DNA of 12,164 bases from JANQKX01 sp039028695 (GCA_039028695.1 JBCCHN010000154.1:1-12164); one strand, 5' to 3'. Positions 1-7,795 are shown, counted from the first letter of the stretch. Program-made: numbers and translations. Notes: generated from the sequence alone by a model not told the origin.

Positions 1-320
1 AGGGCCGGGTGAATCTTTTCGCCCACATCGTGGTTGCCGGGCACCAGGTAGTAGGGCATGGAAAAGACTTGCGAGGCCTTGTGAAAGGCCTGCGCCGAAT
101 CGCTGAAATCCGTCGAGACCGGGACCGGGTCGGTGATATCGCCCAGATGAACCACGAAGGCCGGCCTCATGGCATTGATGCGGCCCACCATATCGTCATA
201 GAGGGCCGCCAGCTTGTCGCCGGAAACCTCGCGGCCTTCGGCGGACACGGCCTCATCCTTAGTCAGGTGGGTATCCGCCAAAATGGCGAAGCTGAAAAGG
301 GGGCTGTCACGCTCGCCCAT
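1..320 (-). CDS. Metallophosphoesterase, calcineurin-like (3' end beyond window)
   Basis: This is the N-terminal 106 residues of a calcineurin-like metallophosphoesterase, a two-metal phosphoesterase; the substrate cannot be told from the sequence. Three of the family's metal-binding blocks are visible in order: D16-T-H18 in LADTHL, G60-D61-x-x-D64 in HLGDITD, and G95-N-H-D98 in VPGNHDVG. The remaining His motifs would lie past the left edge. The start at 320 is chosen because AGGTGG sits 6 nt upstream and no other in-frame ATG lies nearby. No signal peptide is seen, so a cytoplasmic location is inferred. It lies 95 nt downstream of the YHS gene on the same strand, with no evident terminator between, so co-transcription is possible. 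The family is secure; the role is not. Confidence 0.85.
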   Translation of the reverse strand, partial: MGERDSPLFSFAILADTHLTKDEAVSAEGREVSGDKLAALYDDMVGRINAMRPAFVVHLGDITDPVPVSTDFSDSAQAFHKASQVFSMPYYLVPGNHDVGEKIHPA

Positions 321-415
321 AACTGGCCACCTGTGTTGAGAAAACGGTCCGCATAAGGTGATCGACTGTAGGCCGGATATCTCCCTGCCTCAAGCATATC
401 ACCAATACGACCCAA

Positions 416-886
416 TCACTCCTCAAGCACTTTGGGCCAGTTGCCATCGGCGGCGGCAATGTTGCCGGGAATGTCCTCTTCCCACAGGTCGCGAACCGAC
501 AGGCTGTAATTCAGATAGAGCTTCCCGTCCACGATCTTCCAAGCCTCGGGCACGGTGCTCGCGGTATAGCCCTGGGACACGGCGTAGGCGCAATAGCCGC
601 CATATTGGGGAGCGTACTTGGCCGGATCGGCGGCAAAAGCGTCCCGGTTCTCGGCGGAAGAAAAGTGCCACTCGGCGCCGTTATAGTCCGCCGTGAAGGC
701 GTCAGAGCCCTCCACGGGTTTGCCTTCGGTAAAGTAAGCGACCACGTCATAGCCGCTTGCCCCCACGTCGCTGAGCCAAGGGGTATAGACAGGGTCCTTG
801 GCCGCTTGGGCGGGCACGGCAAGAAACATGAATAGCGCCGCCAGGATGCTGAAAAGAGGAGCGCGGGAGAACGTAGGTGCGGTCAT
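416..886 (-). CDS. Exported YHS domain-containing protein
   Basis: This 156-residue protein has a classical signal peptide: a polar start, a hydrophobic stretch at about 11-25, and a likely cleavage after AQA at 26-28. It is therefore inferred to be periplasmic. The YHS domain runs from about 42 to 100 and includes GYDVVAYF, the HFSSAENRDAF block, the DPAKYAPQYGGYC block and then AYAVSQGYT. YHS domains are small metal-associated modules. This exported subfamily includes selenoprotein members; here the conserved site reads Cys99 (GGYC). The C-terminal part, with AWKIVDGKLYLNYS and a Trp-rich tail, matches the usual length and ending of the family. The start is supported by GGAAGG about 8 nt upstream. 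The exact function is unknown; metal handling is an inference from the fold. Confidence 0.88.
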   Translation of the reverse strand: MTAPTFSRAPLFSILAALFMFLAVPAQAAKDPVYTPWLSDVGASGYDVVAYFTEGKPVEGSDAFTADYNGAEWHFSSAENRDAFAADPAKYAPQYGGYCAYAVSQGYTASTVPEAWKIVDGKLYLNYSLSVRDLWEEDIPGNIAAADGNWPKVLEE

Positions 887-1131
887 AGGGCTTTCCTTCC
901 GAGAACGCTTGTTTCGTCGTCAAAAATGTAGTGCCTTCTTAATGGATTTTGATCAAAAAATTCGTGATCGTCTGTTGAAATGAATAACGCTTGTTTGTCG
1001 CTCGGCTCCCCAAAGAGAGAGGGCTTCTCTGCGATGATCGATATTGCGCGAAGAATGCCGTACCTGATCCCTGAGAATACTCGACATAATTGCTTTAGCG
1101 TCAAATCGTTCCCCTGTAGAGTCTTGATGTC
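887..1131. promoter_or_regulatory. Divergent intergenic region with palindrome and direct repeat
   Basis: This 245-bp spacer lies between the minus-strand YHS gene and the plus-strand exporter operon, so it must hold promoters for both. It is more AT-rich than its flanks. Two structures are visible: a perfect 12-bp palindrome TTTTGATCAAAA at 947-958, and the 11-mer AACGCTTGTTT present at 904-914 and again at 986-996, each followed by GTCG with one base offset. I could not pick out a convincing -35/-10 pair in either direction. Calling these regulator binding sites is inference. Confidence 0.4.
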
Positions 1132-2094
1132 ATGAAAATAAGCACTTCTTTTTCTTTCGCGCTTTTGGCGCTTTTTAGCACCGCCCTTCTGGGGGCTTGC
1201 GACGAGGGCCCGTCCGGTGTCGCCCTGGGCACCTTGGAGCGGGACCGGGTCGCCCTCACCGCCACCGCCGACGAGGTGATCGTCGCCTTGCCGGTGTCCA
1301 GAGGAACCTATGTGGACAAGGGCACGGTTCTGGTCCGGCTGGATGACCGGGGCCAAAAGGCAGAGGTGGAGCGCTGGACCGCCGAGGTGGCCCTGGCACA
1401 GGCCAACCTGGATGAAAAAAGGGCCGGCCCGCGCGAGGAAGACATTGCTCAGGCCCGGGCTCAGGTCGCCGCCTCCCAAGCCAAGGTGGTGGAGGCGGAA
1501 ACCGCCTTCACCCGCTTTGAAAAACTGGTGAGCAGCGGAACCACAAGTCAGGCAAAGTACGATTTGGTTTTATCGGCGCGCGACGTAGCACGAGCAGAAC
1601 TGCAGAGGAACCAGGAAAACCTGAAAGAGCTTTTATCCGGAACCCGGTTGGAGGACCTTCAAAAGGCCGAGGCTGAATTGGGCATCGCCCAAGCCAACCT
1701 GAAATATGCCGAAAAGATCCTGGACGACCTGACCGTGAAGGCCTCGCGGGATGGCTGGATCGACAGCCTGCCCTGGAACCTGGGCGAACGGGTCACCAGC
1801 GGCAGCCCCGTGGCCATCATGCTTGCCGGGGCGGCGCCCTATGCGCGGGTCTATGTGCCCGAGCCCTACCGCACCAAAATCAAGCAGGGCGACAAACTCA
1901 TGATCCATGTGGACAGCCTGGCCAACCCCATCGAGGGGGAAGTGCGCTGGATCTCCTCGGACCCCTCCTTCACCCCCTACTACGGCCTCAATGAAGAAGA
2001 CCGGGCACGGCTCATGTATTTGGCTGAAGTTCAACTGCCAGACAGCGCCTCGGAACTTCCCAACGGCGTACCCGTTGAAATTGCCCTTCCATGA
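1132..2094 (+). CDS. HlyD/MFP-family membrane fusion lipoprotein of ABC exporter
   Basis: This 320-residue periplasmic adaptor links an inner membrane ABC transporter to an outer membrane channel. The N-terminus is a lipoprotein signal with lipobox L20-G-A-C23. The residue after Cys is Asp24; in enterobacteria Asp at +2 keeps a lipoprotein in the inner membrane, which suits an adaptor. Lipoyl half-motifs lie at about 45-75 and 198-232, on either side of a long Ala/Glu/Gln-rich coiled-coil hairpin at about 76-197. The hairpin tip K131-L132-x6-S139 resembles the RLxxxxxxS motif by which adaptors contact TolC. A beta-barrel region follows to the C-terminus. The length and layout are like YbhG. 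The stop codon overlaps the next gene's start (ATGA), so translation is probably coupled. Confidence 0.87.
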   Translation: MKISTSFSFALLALFSTALLGACDEGPSGVALGTLERDRVALTATADEVIVALPVSRGTYVDKGTVLVRLDDRGQKAEVERWTAEVALAQANLDEKRAGPREEDIAQARAQVAASQAKVVEAETAFTRFEKLVSSGTTSQAKYDLVLSARDVARAELQRNQENLKELLSGTRLEDLQKAEAELGIAQANLKYAEKILDDLTVKASRDGWIDSLPWNLGERVTSGSPVAIMLAGAAPYARVYVPEPYRTKIKQGDKLMIHVDSLANPIEGEVRWISSDPSFTPYYGLNEEDRARLMYLAEVQLPDSASELPNGVPVEIALP

Positions 2095-3050
2095 CCGCTT
2101 CTGCAGCCGACGCCACCGCCGTCACGGCGCCCATCGTCGTAAACGCGAAAGGGATCAGCAAAAGGTTCGGCGACTTTAAGGCCGTCGACAATCTGGACCT
2201 GTCGATTTCCGCCGGCACGATTTATGGGTTTTTGGGTCCCAATGGCTGTGGCAAAACCACCACCATGCGGCTGCTCACCGGGCTGCTCACACCGTCGGAA
2301 GGATCGATCGAGATATTGGGCCTCTCCCTGCCTAAGGACGCCGAGGCCCTGCGTTTTCTCGTTGGCTATATGACCCAATCCTTTTCCCTCTATAAGGATC
2401 TGACGGTCGAAGAGAACCTGAAATTCGTCTGCGACATCTATGGCCTGTCCCGTCAGCAACGCCACGCGCGCATGGCGGACCTGATCGAGCGCTATTCGCT
2501 CGGCGACATCAAGGGCCGCTTCGCCGGCAAGCTGAGCGGTGGCCAACGTCAGCGACTGGCCCTCGCCGCCGCCGTGGTTCAAGACCCTAAGCTTCTGTTT
2601 CTCGACGAGCCCACCTCGGCGGTCGACCCCGAGACGCGCCGGGAATTTTGGGAGCAGCTCTTTGACCTGAGCGACGGCGGCACCAGCATCGTCGTCTCCA
2701 CCCATTTCATGGACGAGGCCGAGCGCTGCCATCGCATCGCCATTTTGGAGGCTGGCGTGAAACGGGCCGACGACTCCCCCAAGGTCTTGATGGAAAACGT
2801 GGGCGCCTCGGTATTGGAAATAGCCGGCACCGACCTAAGGCAGATGCGCGAGGCGCTCATCCGCCTGCCCGAGGTGGTGTCGGCGGCTCAAATCGGCGCG
2901 CGCTTGCGGGTGCTCGTGGCGCAGGACATCGCCAAGCCGCAAAGCTGGTTCGCCAGACTGCCCATTGCAAAGGCCGCCTCTCACGTCGAGACGGTCCGTG
3001 CAAACCTGGAAGACGTCTTCGTCACCAAGACAAATCAACCGAAATTATGA
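2091..3050 (+). CDS. ABC transporter ATP-binding protein (ABC-2 type exporter)
   Basis: This 319-residue protein is the cytoplasmic ATPase that powers the exporter. All nucleotide-binding motifs are intact: Walker A GPNGCGKTT at 49-57, Q-loop Gln96 (GYMTQSF), signature LSGGQRQRL at 148-156, Walker B LLFLDEP at 168-174 with catalytic Glu173, D-loop SAVD, and switch His205 in STHFMDEA. The C-terminal 90 residues form the extension common in multidrug/ABC-2 ATPases, ending in LEDVFV. The related YbhF of E. coli carries two ATPase domains; this protein has one, so a homodimer is expected. It overlaps the adaptor gene by 4 bp and ends 10 nt before the permease start. The substrate is unknown. Confidence 0.93.
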   Translation: MTASAADATAVTAPIVVNAKGISKRFGDFKAVDNLDLSISAGTIYGFLGPNGCGKTTTMRLLTGLLTPSEGSIEILGLSLPKDAEALRFLVGYMTQSFSLYKDLTVEENLKFVCDIYGLSRQQRHARMADLIERYSLGDIKGRFAGKLSGGQRQRLALAAAVVQDPKLLFLDEPTSAVDPETRREFWEQLFDLSDGGTSIVVSTHFMDEAERCHRIAILEAGVKRADDSPKVLMENVGASVLEIAGTDLRQMREALIRLPEVVSAAQIGARLRVLVAQDIAKPQSWFARLPIAKAASHVETVRANLEDVFVTKTNQPKL

Positions 3051-3060
3051 TCCCTCTGCC

Positions 3061-4206
3061 ATGATCCCACTGCGCCGCATCTTTGCCATCATAAAAAAAG
3101 AATTGACCCAGTTGCGGCGCGACCGGGTGACCTTCGGCATGATCATCATGATACCGCTTATTCAGCTTGTTCTCTTCGGCTATTCCATCAACACCAAGAT
3201 TCGCGATATCCCCGTTGGCGTGGTGGACCATAGCGGGTCCGCGGTGGGTCGGGTCTTGGTCAGCGTCGTGGAGGCGACCGGCGTGGTGAAATTCAGCGCC
3301 CTTTTCAGCTCCATCGCCGAGGCTGAAGCGGCGGTGCGCGACGGCAGCGTGCGAGCAGTGCTGATCTTGCCGCAAGACCTGACCCAACGTTTGGCCAGAA
3401 GCCCCAGTGTCAATATGGGCCTGCCCCCCTCCACCATGGAGGAAACCAGCCGACCCGTGGCGCAATGGATCGTGGACGGTACCGACACCATGGTCTCCGG
3501 TGCGATCCAAGGCTTGCGCAACATGCCCTTGACCGAGCTGCTTCACGAGCCGCCCAACCGCAACACCGCGACCTTCGAAGTGGCGCTTTTTTATAACCCA
3601 GAGCAACGATCGGCGGTCAACACCGTGCCCGGCCTGGTGGGCATTATTCTGACCATGACCATGATCCTCTTTACCTCGGCGGCCATCGTTCGCGAGCACG
3701 AGCGGGGCAACATGGAAATGTTGATCACTACGCCCGTGCGGCCCTTGGAGCTGATGATCGGCAAGATTACGCCTTATGTCTTCATCGGCCTCATCCAGGC
3801 CGGCATCATTCTGGTGCTGGGATACCTCCTCTTCGACGTGCATTTTTGGGGGAACCTGCTCAATCTCTTTTTCGGCACCTTGCTGTTCATCGGCGCCTGC
3901 TTGTCGGTGGGGCTGGTTCTGTCCACTCTCGCCACAACCCAGCTGCAAGCCATGCAGATGATGGTCTTTATCTTGATTCCCTCCATCCTTTTGTCCGGTT
4001 TCATGTTTCCCTACGAGGGGATGCCAATGGAGGCGCAGTACATCGCCGAGGGGCTGCCGGCGACCCATTTCATGAGGATCGTGCGCGGTGTAACGCTAAG
4101 GGACGCCACCCTGGCGGAAATGCCCTATGATGTCTTGTGGCTGGCCGGCTTTTTTGTGGTCGGCTTGGCGGTGGCCGCCCTTCGCTTTAAAAAGCGTCTT
4201 GATTGA
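3061..4206 (+). CDS. ABC-2 type permease of exporter
   Basis: This is a 381-residue integral membrane subunit of the YbhR/YbhS/YhhJ type. It has a first membrane helix at about 24-42, a large extracytoplasmic domain at about 45-185 ending in FYNPE, and then a cluster of helices at about 189-210, 232-256, 264-287, 298-314 and 358-374. REHERGNMEMLITTP at 211-225 is the conserved coupling segment that contacts the ATPase. The start at 3061 lies 10 nt after the ATPase stop and gives the usual MIPLRRIFAIIKKE N-terminus; the reading frame stays open further upstream inside the ATPase gene, but the added residues are not family-like. Only one permease is present, where YbhFSR has two, so a homodimer is inferred. 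Related systems export drugs, cations or other small molecules. Confidence 0.92.
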   Translation: MIPLRRIFAIIKKELTQLRRDRVTFGMIIMIPLIQLVLFGYSINTKIRDIPVGVVDHSGSAVGRVLVSVVEATGVVKFSALFSSIAEAEAAVRDGSVRAVLILPQDLTQRLARSPSVNMGLPPSTMEETSRPVAQWIVDGTDTMVSGAIQGLRNMPLTELLHEPPNRNTATFEVALFYNPEQRSAVNTVPGLVGIILTMTMILFTSAAIVREHERGNMEMLITTPVRPLELMIGKITPYVFIGLIQAGIILVLGYLLFDVHFWGNLLNLFFGTLLFIGACLSVGLVLSTLATTQLQAMQMMVFILIPSILLSGFMFPYEGMPMEAQYIAEGLPATHFMRIVRGVTLRDATLAEMPYDVLWLAGFFVVGLAVAALRFKKRLD

Positions 4207-4271
4207 GAGACACTTCAAGGCTTCGTTTAAAAGGCCATTCCCTCCACACACTTTTAAAGGCTGAAAAAAAA

Positions 4272-4592
4272 ATGATACGCGTAACCCTGTTGTACCAAAA
4301 ATCCAAAGGCACCCGTTTTGACTTCGACTACTACGTCAATCATCATGTGACCATGTCGCGGCGCCTCTTGGCTGACTGCGGGTTGCGCTCCATCGAGGTG
4401 GAAAAGGTCGCCTCACTCATGGACGGAAGCCCATCGGACCTACACTGCATTACCCATGTAGACTTTGAAGACGAGGCTTGCCTGACCAAGGCCCTGACCC
4501 TGCATGGCGAAGAGATGATGGCCGACTTTGTCAACTACACGGACATCGAGCCCGAGATTCACATCTGCGAAGTTCTCACCACCGGCATTTGA
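4272..4592 (+). CDS. EthD family protein
   Basis: This is a 106-residue protein of the EthD family, small dimeric alpha/beta-barrel (ferredoxin-like) proteins named after a gene in ethyl tert-butyl ether degradation. Family features are the N-terminal strand MIRVTLLYQK, the FDFDYYVNHHV block around His24-His25, the LHGEEMMADFVNYTDIEPEI block at about 77-96, and a length near 100. ATG at 4272 is chosen because it begins the conserved first strand and has AAAGG about 11 nt upstream; a TTG at 4203 in frame would overlap the permease stop and add an unlike extension. It follows the permease after 65 nt on the same strand with no obvious terminator, so it may be co-transcribed with the exporter. 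Its biochemical role is not established. Confidence 0.85.
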   Translation: MIRVTLLYQKSKGTRFDFDYYVNHHVTMSRRLLADCGLRSIEVEKVASLMDGSPSDLHCITHVDFEDEACLTKALTLHGEEMMADFVNYTDIEPEIHICEVLTTGI

Positions 4593-4649
4593 TGCGTCGC
4601 GCCCAAGAACGTTCCCGTCCCCGGAATAATCAAGGCGACCGAACGGACT

Positions 4650-5585
4650 TCAGCTCTGTCCGGAAAAAACCGACCAGCCGGTGCGCGCCGCCAAAAGCTC
4701 GAGCGCCTTTGTCGCCAACATGGAATTTCCCACGGCATTGAGGCCCGGCGACCAGCAACCGATCGAGGCGATCCCCGGAACGATCGCCAAGATACCACCG
4801 CCGACCCCGCTCTTACCCGGGATGCCGACGCTATAAGCGAATTCGCCCGAGCCGTCATAGTGACCGCAGGTCAGCATTAGAGAATTGACCCGGCGGGCCG
4901 TCTCGCTCGAAGTCACCACGGGCCCCTTCGGCCCATTGTGCCCATCCCACGCCAGGTAACGGCCCGCCCGCGCCAACTGGCGGCAAGACATGGCAATGGC
5001 ACAAGCGTTGGAATAGAGCTGCAGGGCCTCTACGGGTTCGTTCTTCAAGTTGCCGTAGGCCTTCATAAAACTAGCCAGAGCCATATTGCGCGCCCCGTGG
5101 GCGATCTCAGACTTGGCGACGGCCCCGTCCACAGCAATGGAGGAGTCCTCCCCGATCTGGCGCAATAAAGTGACGACCTCATCAAGAGCGGCGGCTGGCG
5201 TGCCCCCTGCCAACAGAACATCGGCAATAACAATGGCGCCGGCGTTGATAAAGGGATTTCGCGGCAGCCCCGCCTCATGCTCCAGCTGAACGATCGAGTT
5301 AAAAGGATCGCCCGACGGCTCTCGGCCTACGCGATCCCACAGCGCATCGCCGACCTTTTGCAAGGCCAAGGTCAAGGTAAAAACCTTGGAGACGCTTTGG
5401 ATGGAAAAGCCCACGTCGCAGTCACCGGCGACAAATTCCTCGCCCGTCCCAGTGACCACCGCGATGCCGAACTGCATGGGGTCCACGTGCGCCAGTTGCG
5501 GGATATAGCGCGCCACTGCACCCCGATCGACCTCTCTCGAACAGCTTGCCGCGATGGCGTCAACGATCTCTTGCAGGTCGGTCAT
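4650..5585 (-). CDS. glsA: Glutaminase A
   Basis: This 311-residue enzyme hydrolyses glutamine to glutamate and ammonia. It is a serine-dependent, beta-lactamase-fold glutaminase. The catalytic Ser64-V-S-Lys67 sits in FSIQSVSK. Other family positions are visible: Asn114 in NPFINAGAI, Glu160 in AKSE, Asn167, Tyr191, Tyr243, and the GIPGKSGVGGGI loop near 254-265. The length matches E. coli YbaS and YneH (about 310). ATG at 5585 is preferred because GGAAGG lies just upstream and it gives the usual N-terminus; the frame stays open further upstream but without family-like sequence. It converges on the EthD gene (57-nt gap, no clear terminator) and is divergent from the cyclase gene. In E. coli such enzymes serve acid resistance or nitrogen use; which applies here is unknown. 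Confidence 0.95.
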   Translation of the reverse strand: MTDLQEIVDAIAASCSREVDRGAVARYIPQLAHVDPMQFGIAVVTGTGEEFVAGDCDVGFSIQSVSKVFTLTLALQKVGDALWDRVGREPSGDPFNSIVQLEHEAGLPRNPFINAGAIVIADVLLAGGTPAAALDEVVTLLRQIGEDSSIAVDGAVAKSEIAHGARNMALASFMKAYGNLKNEPVEALQLYSNACAIAMSCRQLARAGRYLAWDGHNGPKGPVVTSSETARRVNSLMLTCGHYDGSGEFAYSVGIPGKSGVGGGILAIVPGIASIGCWSPGLNAVGNSMLATKALELLAARTGWSVFSGQS

Positions 5586-5698
5586 AGGGCCTTCCGCCGG
5601 GTTACAATCTCCAAGTATCACCGCAAAAGCCGACAAAAGGAAGGGGTGCTGACAGCGGGCGAATTCGCGCCAACAGCCGGTGTCCTCGGCAGCTCGGC

Positions 5699-5728
5699 TT
5701 GACCCGCCAACGCTAGCCTGCCTATGGT
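5699..5728 (+). promoter_or_regulatory. Possible sigma70-like promoter for the cyclase gene
   Basis: TTGACC at 5699-5704 is followed after 18 nt by TATGGT at 5723-5728. The -35 matches five of six consensus bases, the -10 four. If used, transcription would begin near 5735, at the ATG at 5736, giving a nearly leaderless mRNA. Neither candidate start codon has a Shine-Dalgarno sequence, which is consistent with this. The match is modest and may be chance. Confidence 0.25.
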
Positions 5729-5735
5729 CGCCTGG

Positions 5736-7076
5736 ATGAGCCTTCCCGAAACCCAGTTCGCCGACAGTGACGGCCTCAGCATCGCCTACCAAGTCATGGG
5801 TGACGGGGACCAGGATTTGATCATCGCGCCCGGACTGATTTCACATGTGGAACTGCTCCACGATTTTCCTGGTTATACCCGGTATTTGCGGCGCCTCTCC
5901 GCCTTCACCAGGGTCATCAGCTTCGACAAGCGGGGACAGGGCTTGTCGGACCCTTTGGAGGGCACACCCACGCTGCAAGAAAGAATGGACGATCTGATCG
6001 CGGTTCTGGATGCCGCGGGCAGCCGGCGGGCGAGCATTCTGGGTTATTCAGAAGGCGGCCCCCTGGCCTTTCTGACCGCGGCGACCCATCCGGATCGGAT
6101 CAGCCGCATCATAGCCGTAGGCGCCTACGGCAAAGCCTGTGCCTCGCCGGCCTACCCACACATGCATCGCGAGTCGGTGCGGCGCGAAAACCTCCTCACG
6201 TGGCTGGAAGATTGGGGGCGAGGCGGTGGCGTGGCCTTGTCGGCCTTGGCGCCTCACCTGGCGACCGATGCCGCCATGTGCAAAATGTTTGCGCGCATCG
6301 AGCGTTTTGCAGGAACGCCCAATGCCATGCGCCGTTATTTTGACGTCAATTTTGCCATCGATGTCCTGGACATCCTGCCGGCCGTTCAAACAGAGACACT
6401 GGTTCTTCACCGCCAGGACGATCAGCAAGTGCCATTCGCCGCCGGCCGTCACTTGGCCGAAATGCTGCCGAAGGCACAGTTTGTCCCCGCCGGTGCCGGC
6501 GGTCACGTTTTTTGGGTCGGCGAGACCGAAACCTCTTTGGACGCGATCCGAGACTTCCTGGCGGGAGATCAGGACCGCATCGTCAATAAAGACCGGGTCC
6601 TGGCCACCGTCCTCATGACCGACATCGTGGGGTCCACGGAATTAGCCCAACGGCATGGTGATGATGTTTGGCGCGACATGCTGGACCGGCACGATCAGGC
6701 CATCTCGGAAAGCATCGCCCTGCATCGGGGCCGCCTTATCAAGTCGACCGGGGATGGAGTGCTGGCCACCTTCGACGGGCCGGATCGAGCCTTGGAAAGC
6801 GCCCTGCAATTGGTCGAGCGCATGGACGAGATCGGCTTATCGATCCGGGTGGGGGTGCATACCGGCGAAATTGAGCTACGTGGCGATGACATTGGCGGCA
6901 TCAATGTGCACCTCGCCGCTCGTATCCAATCCCTCGCCGACGCCAGGGAGATTTTGGTCTCCCGGACGGTTGCAGATCTATTGGTGGGAAAGACCGATAT
7001 CCATTTTGATTCTCGCGGTCTGCAACGCCTAAAGGGCATTGAAAACGAATGGGAAGTTTTTCAGGTGAAGCGCTAG
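5736..7076 (+). CDS. Alpha/beta-hydrolase fused to class III adenylate/guanylate cyclase
   Basis: This 446-residue two-domain protein resembles mycobacterial Rv1900c. Residues about 1-275 form an alpha/beta hydrolase with nucleophile elbow GYSEGG (Ser105), probable acid Asp228 or Asp229, and His257 in GGHVFW. Residues about 285-446 form a class III cyclase domain that makes a cyclic nucleotide from NTP. Metal-binding Asp296 (TDIVGST) and Asp340 (STGDGVLATF) are present. So are a lysine at the adenine-selecting position (Lys336), Asp385 in the DDIGG block, and transition-state Arg396. The transition-state Asn is replaced by His392 (VHLAAR). No membrane helix or signal peptide is seen, so it should be cytosolic. 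An ATG at 5724 would add four residues; 5736 gives the family-like start MSLPETQFADS. It probably acts as a homodimer. Confidence 0.92.
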   Translation: MSLPETQFADSDGLSIAYQVMGDGDQDLIIAPGLISHVELLHDFPGYTRYLRRLSAFTRVISFDKRGQGLSDPLEGTPTLQERMDDLIAVLDAAGSRRASILGYSEGGPLAFLTAATHPDRISRIIAVGAYGKACASPAYPHMHRESVRRENLLTWLEDWGRGGGVALSALAPHLATDAAMCKMFARIERFAGTPNAMRRYFDVNFAIDVLDILPAVQTETLVLHRQDDQQVPFAAGRHLAEMLPKAQFVPAGAGGHVFWVGETETSLDAIRDFLAGDQDRIVNKDRVLATVLMTDIVGSTELAQRHGDDVWRDMLDRHDQAISESIALHRGRLIKSTGDGVLATFDGPDRALESALQLVERMDEIGLSIRVGVHTGEIELRGDDIGGINVHLAARIQSLADAREILVSRTVADLLVGKTDIHFDSRGLQRLKGIENEWEVFQVKR

Positions 7077-7081
7077 CAGCT

Positions 7082-7795
7082 TTAAACCGGGATCAGCGGC
7101 GTGCCGAGGAACCAGCCGATGGCATCGGCCACTAGAATCGCCCCGAGGGCCAGCATCAGAGCGATCACGATCCGACGCCCCCATCGCTCGAAGAACCCTC
7201 TGACCCGATCCAAGGGCTCTTGCCCCCGCTCTCCCAGCGCCAGGCGCAAGGCCACGATGGCGGCCAAGGGAACGACAAAAGCGATATTATAAAGCACCAG
7301 TGCGGTGATCTCCTGGTTTCTGGTCACGTCACTTCTCAAGACCAAGTCGATGGCCGCCAGATAGGGCACCGCGCCCGGCATGCCCACGATCGTCAGGCCG
7401 GCCCCGGACAGAAACGCCTGGATCGCCGTCATCCCATCGGTCTCAGGGGCAGTGGGCGTCTCGCTAGACTCCCTCTTGCGACCCCGCATCTTGCGGAAGC
7501 CGAAAAACAGTAACACCAGCCCGACGACCAGCTGGAAGATCAGCTCCTCCCGATTGGGGTTTTTCCAAACCTCCAGGGCATAGTCGTTGACCGCGTCAAA
7601 GACCGATTGCAGACCGAATAAGATCAACAGGCCGCAAATCAAGTAGGTGACGAAAATCCCGGTCAGAAAGGCCCCGCTCCTCCCCAAGGGCGCGGGACCG
7701 CTGAGCAGGATCACCAAGAGAACGATGCACAAGGGAATGATCGACGTGCTGTCGAGCAAAGCAATGGGCGTGATGATCAAGACCAGGTCAAACAT
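7082..7795 (-). CDS. GAP-family (LysE superfamily) membrane protein
   Basis: This is a 237-residue polytopic membrane protein with about six helices, near 4-31, 41-62, 84-101, 124-150, 163-186 and 207-230. A charged cytoplasmic loop rich in Arg, Lys, Glu and Ser lies at about 101-120. The layout and the N-terminal run beginning with about eight hydrophobic residues, then TPIALLDSTSIIP, resemble the GAP family of the LysE superfamily. A mycobacterial member is involved in transport of a glycolipid. Its start lies 9 nt after the desaturase stop, so the two form an operon, which may hint at a lipid-related role. The substrate is unknown, and another LysE-type exporter is possible. The gene ends 5 nt from the convergent cyclase gene. 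Confidence 0.65.
   Translation of the reverse strand: MFDLVLIITPIALLDSTSIIPLCIVLLVILLSGPAPLGRSGAFLTGIFVTYLICGLLILFGLQSVFDAVNDYALEVWKNPNREELIFQLVVGLVLLFFGFRKMRGRKRESSETPTAPETDGMTAIQAFLSGAGLTIVGMPGAVPYLAAIDLVLRSDVTRNQEITALVLYNIAFVVPLAAIVALRLALGERGQEPLDRVRGFFERWGRRIVIALMLALGAILVADAIGWFLGTPLIPV

Noticed and set aside
883..1479. 198-residue minus-strand frame overlapping the adaptor gene and its promoter region
   Set aside because: Antisense to the adaptor coding sequence, with no family resemblance; it would also cover the divergent promoter region.
3022..4068. 348-residue open frame antisense to the ABC permease
   Set aside because: His/Gly/Gln-rich antisense translation of a clear permease gene; no domains.
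4183..4196. CGCTTT/AAAGCG inverted repeat at the end of the permease gene as a terminator
   Set aside because: It lies inside the coding region, has a 2-nt loop and no following T-run.
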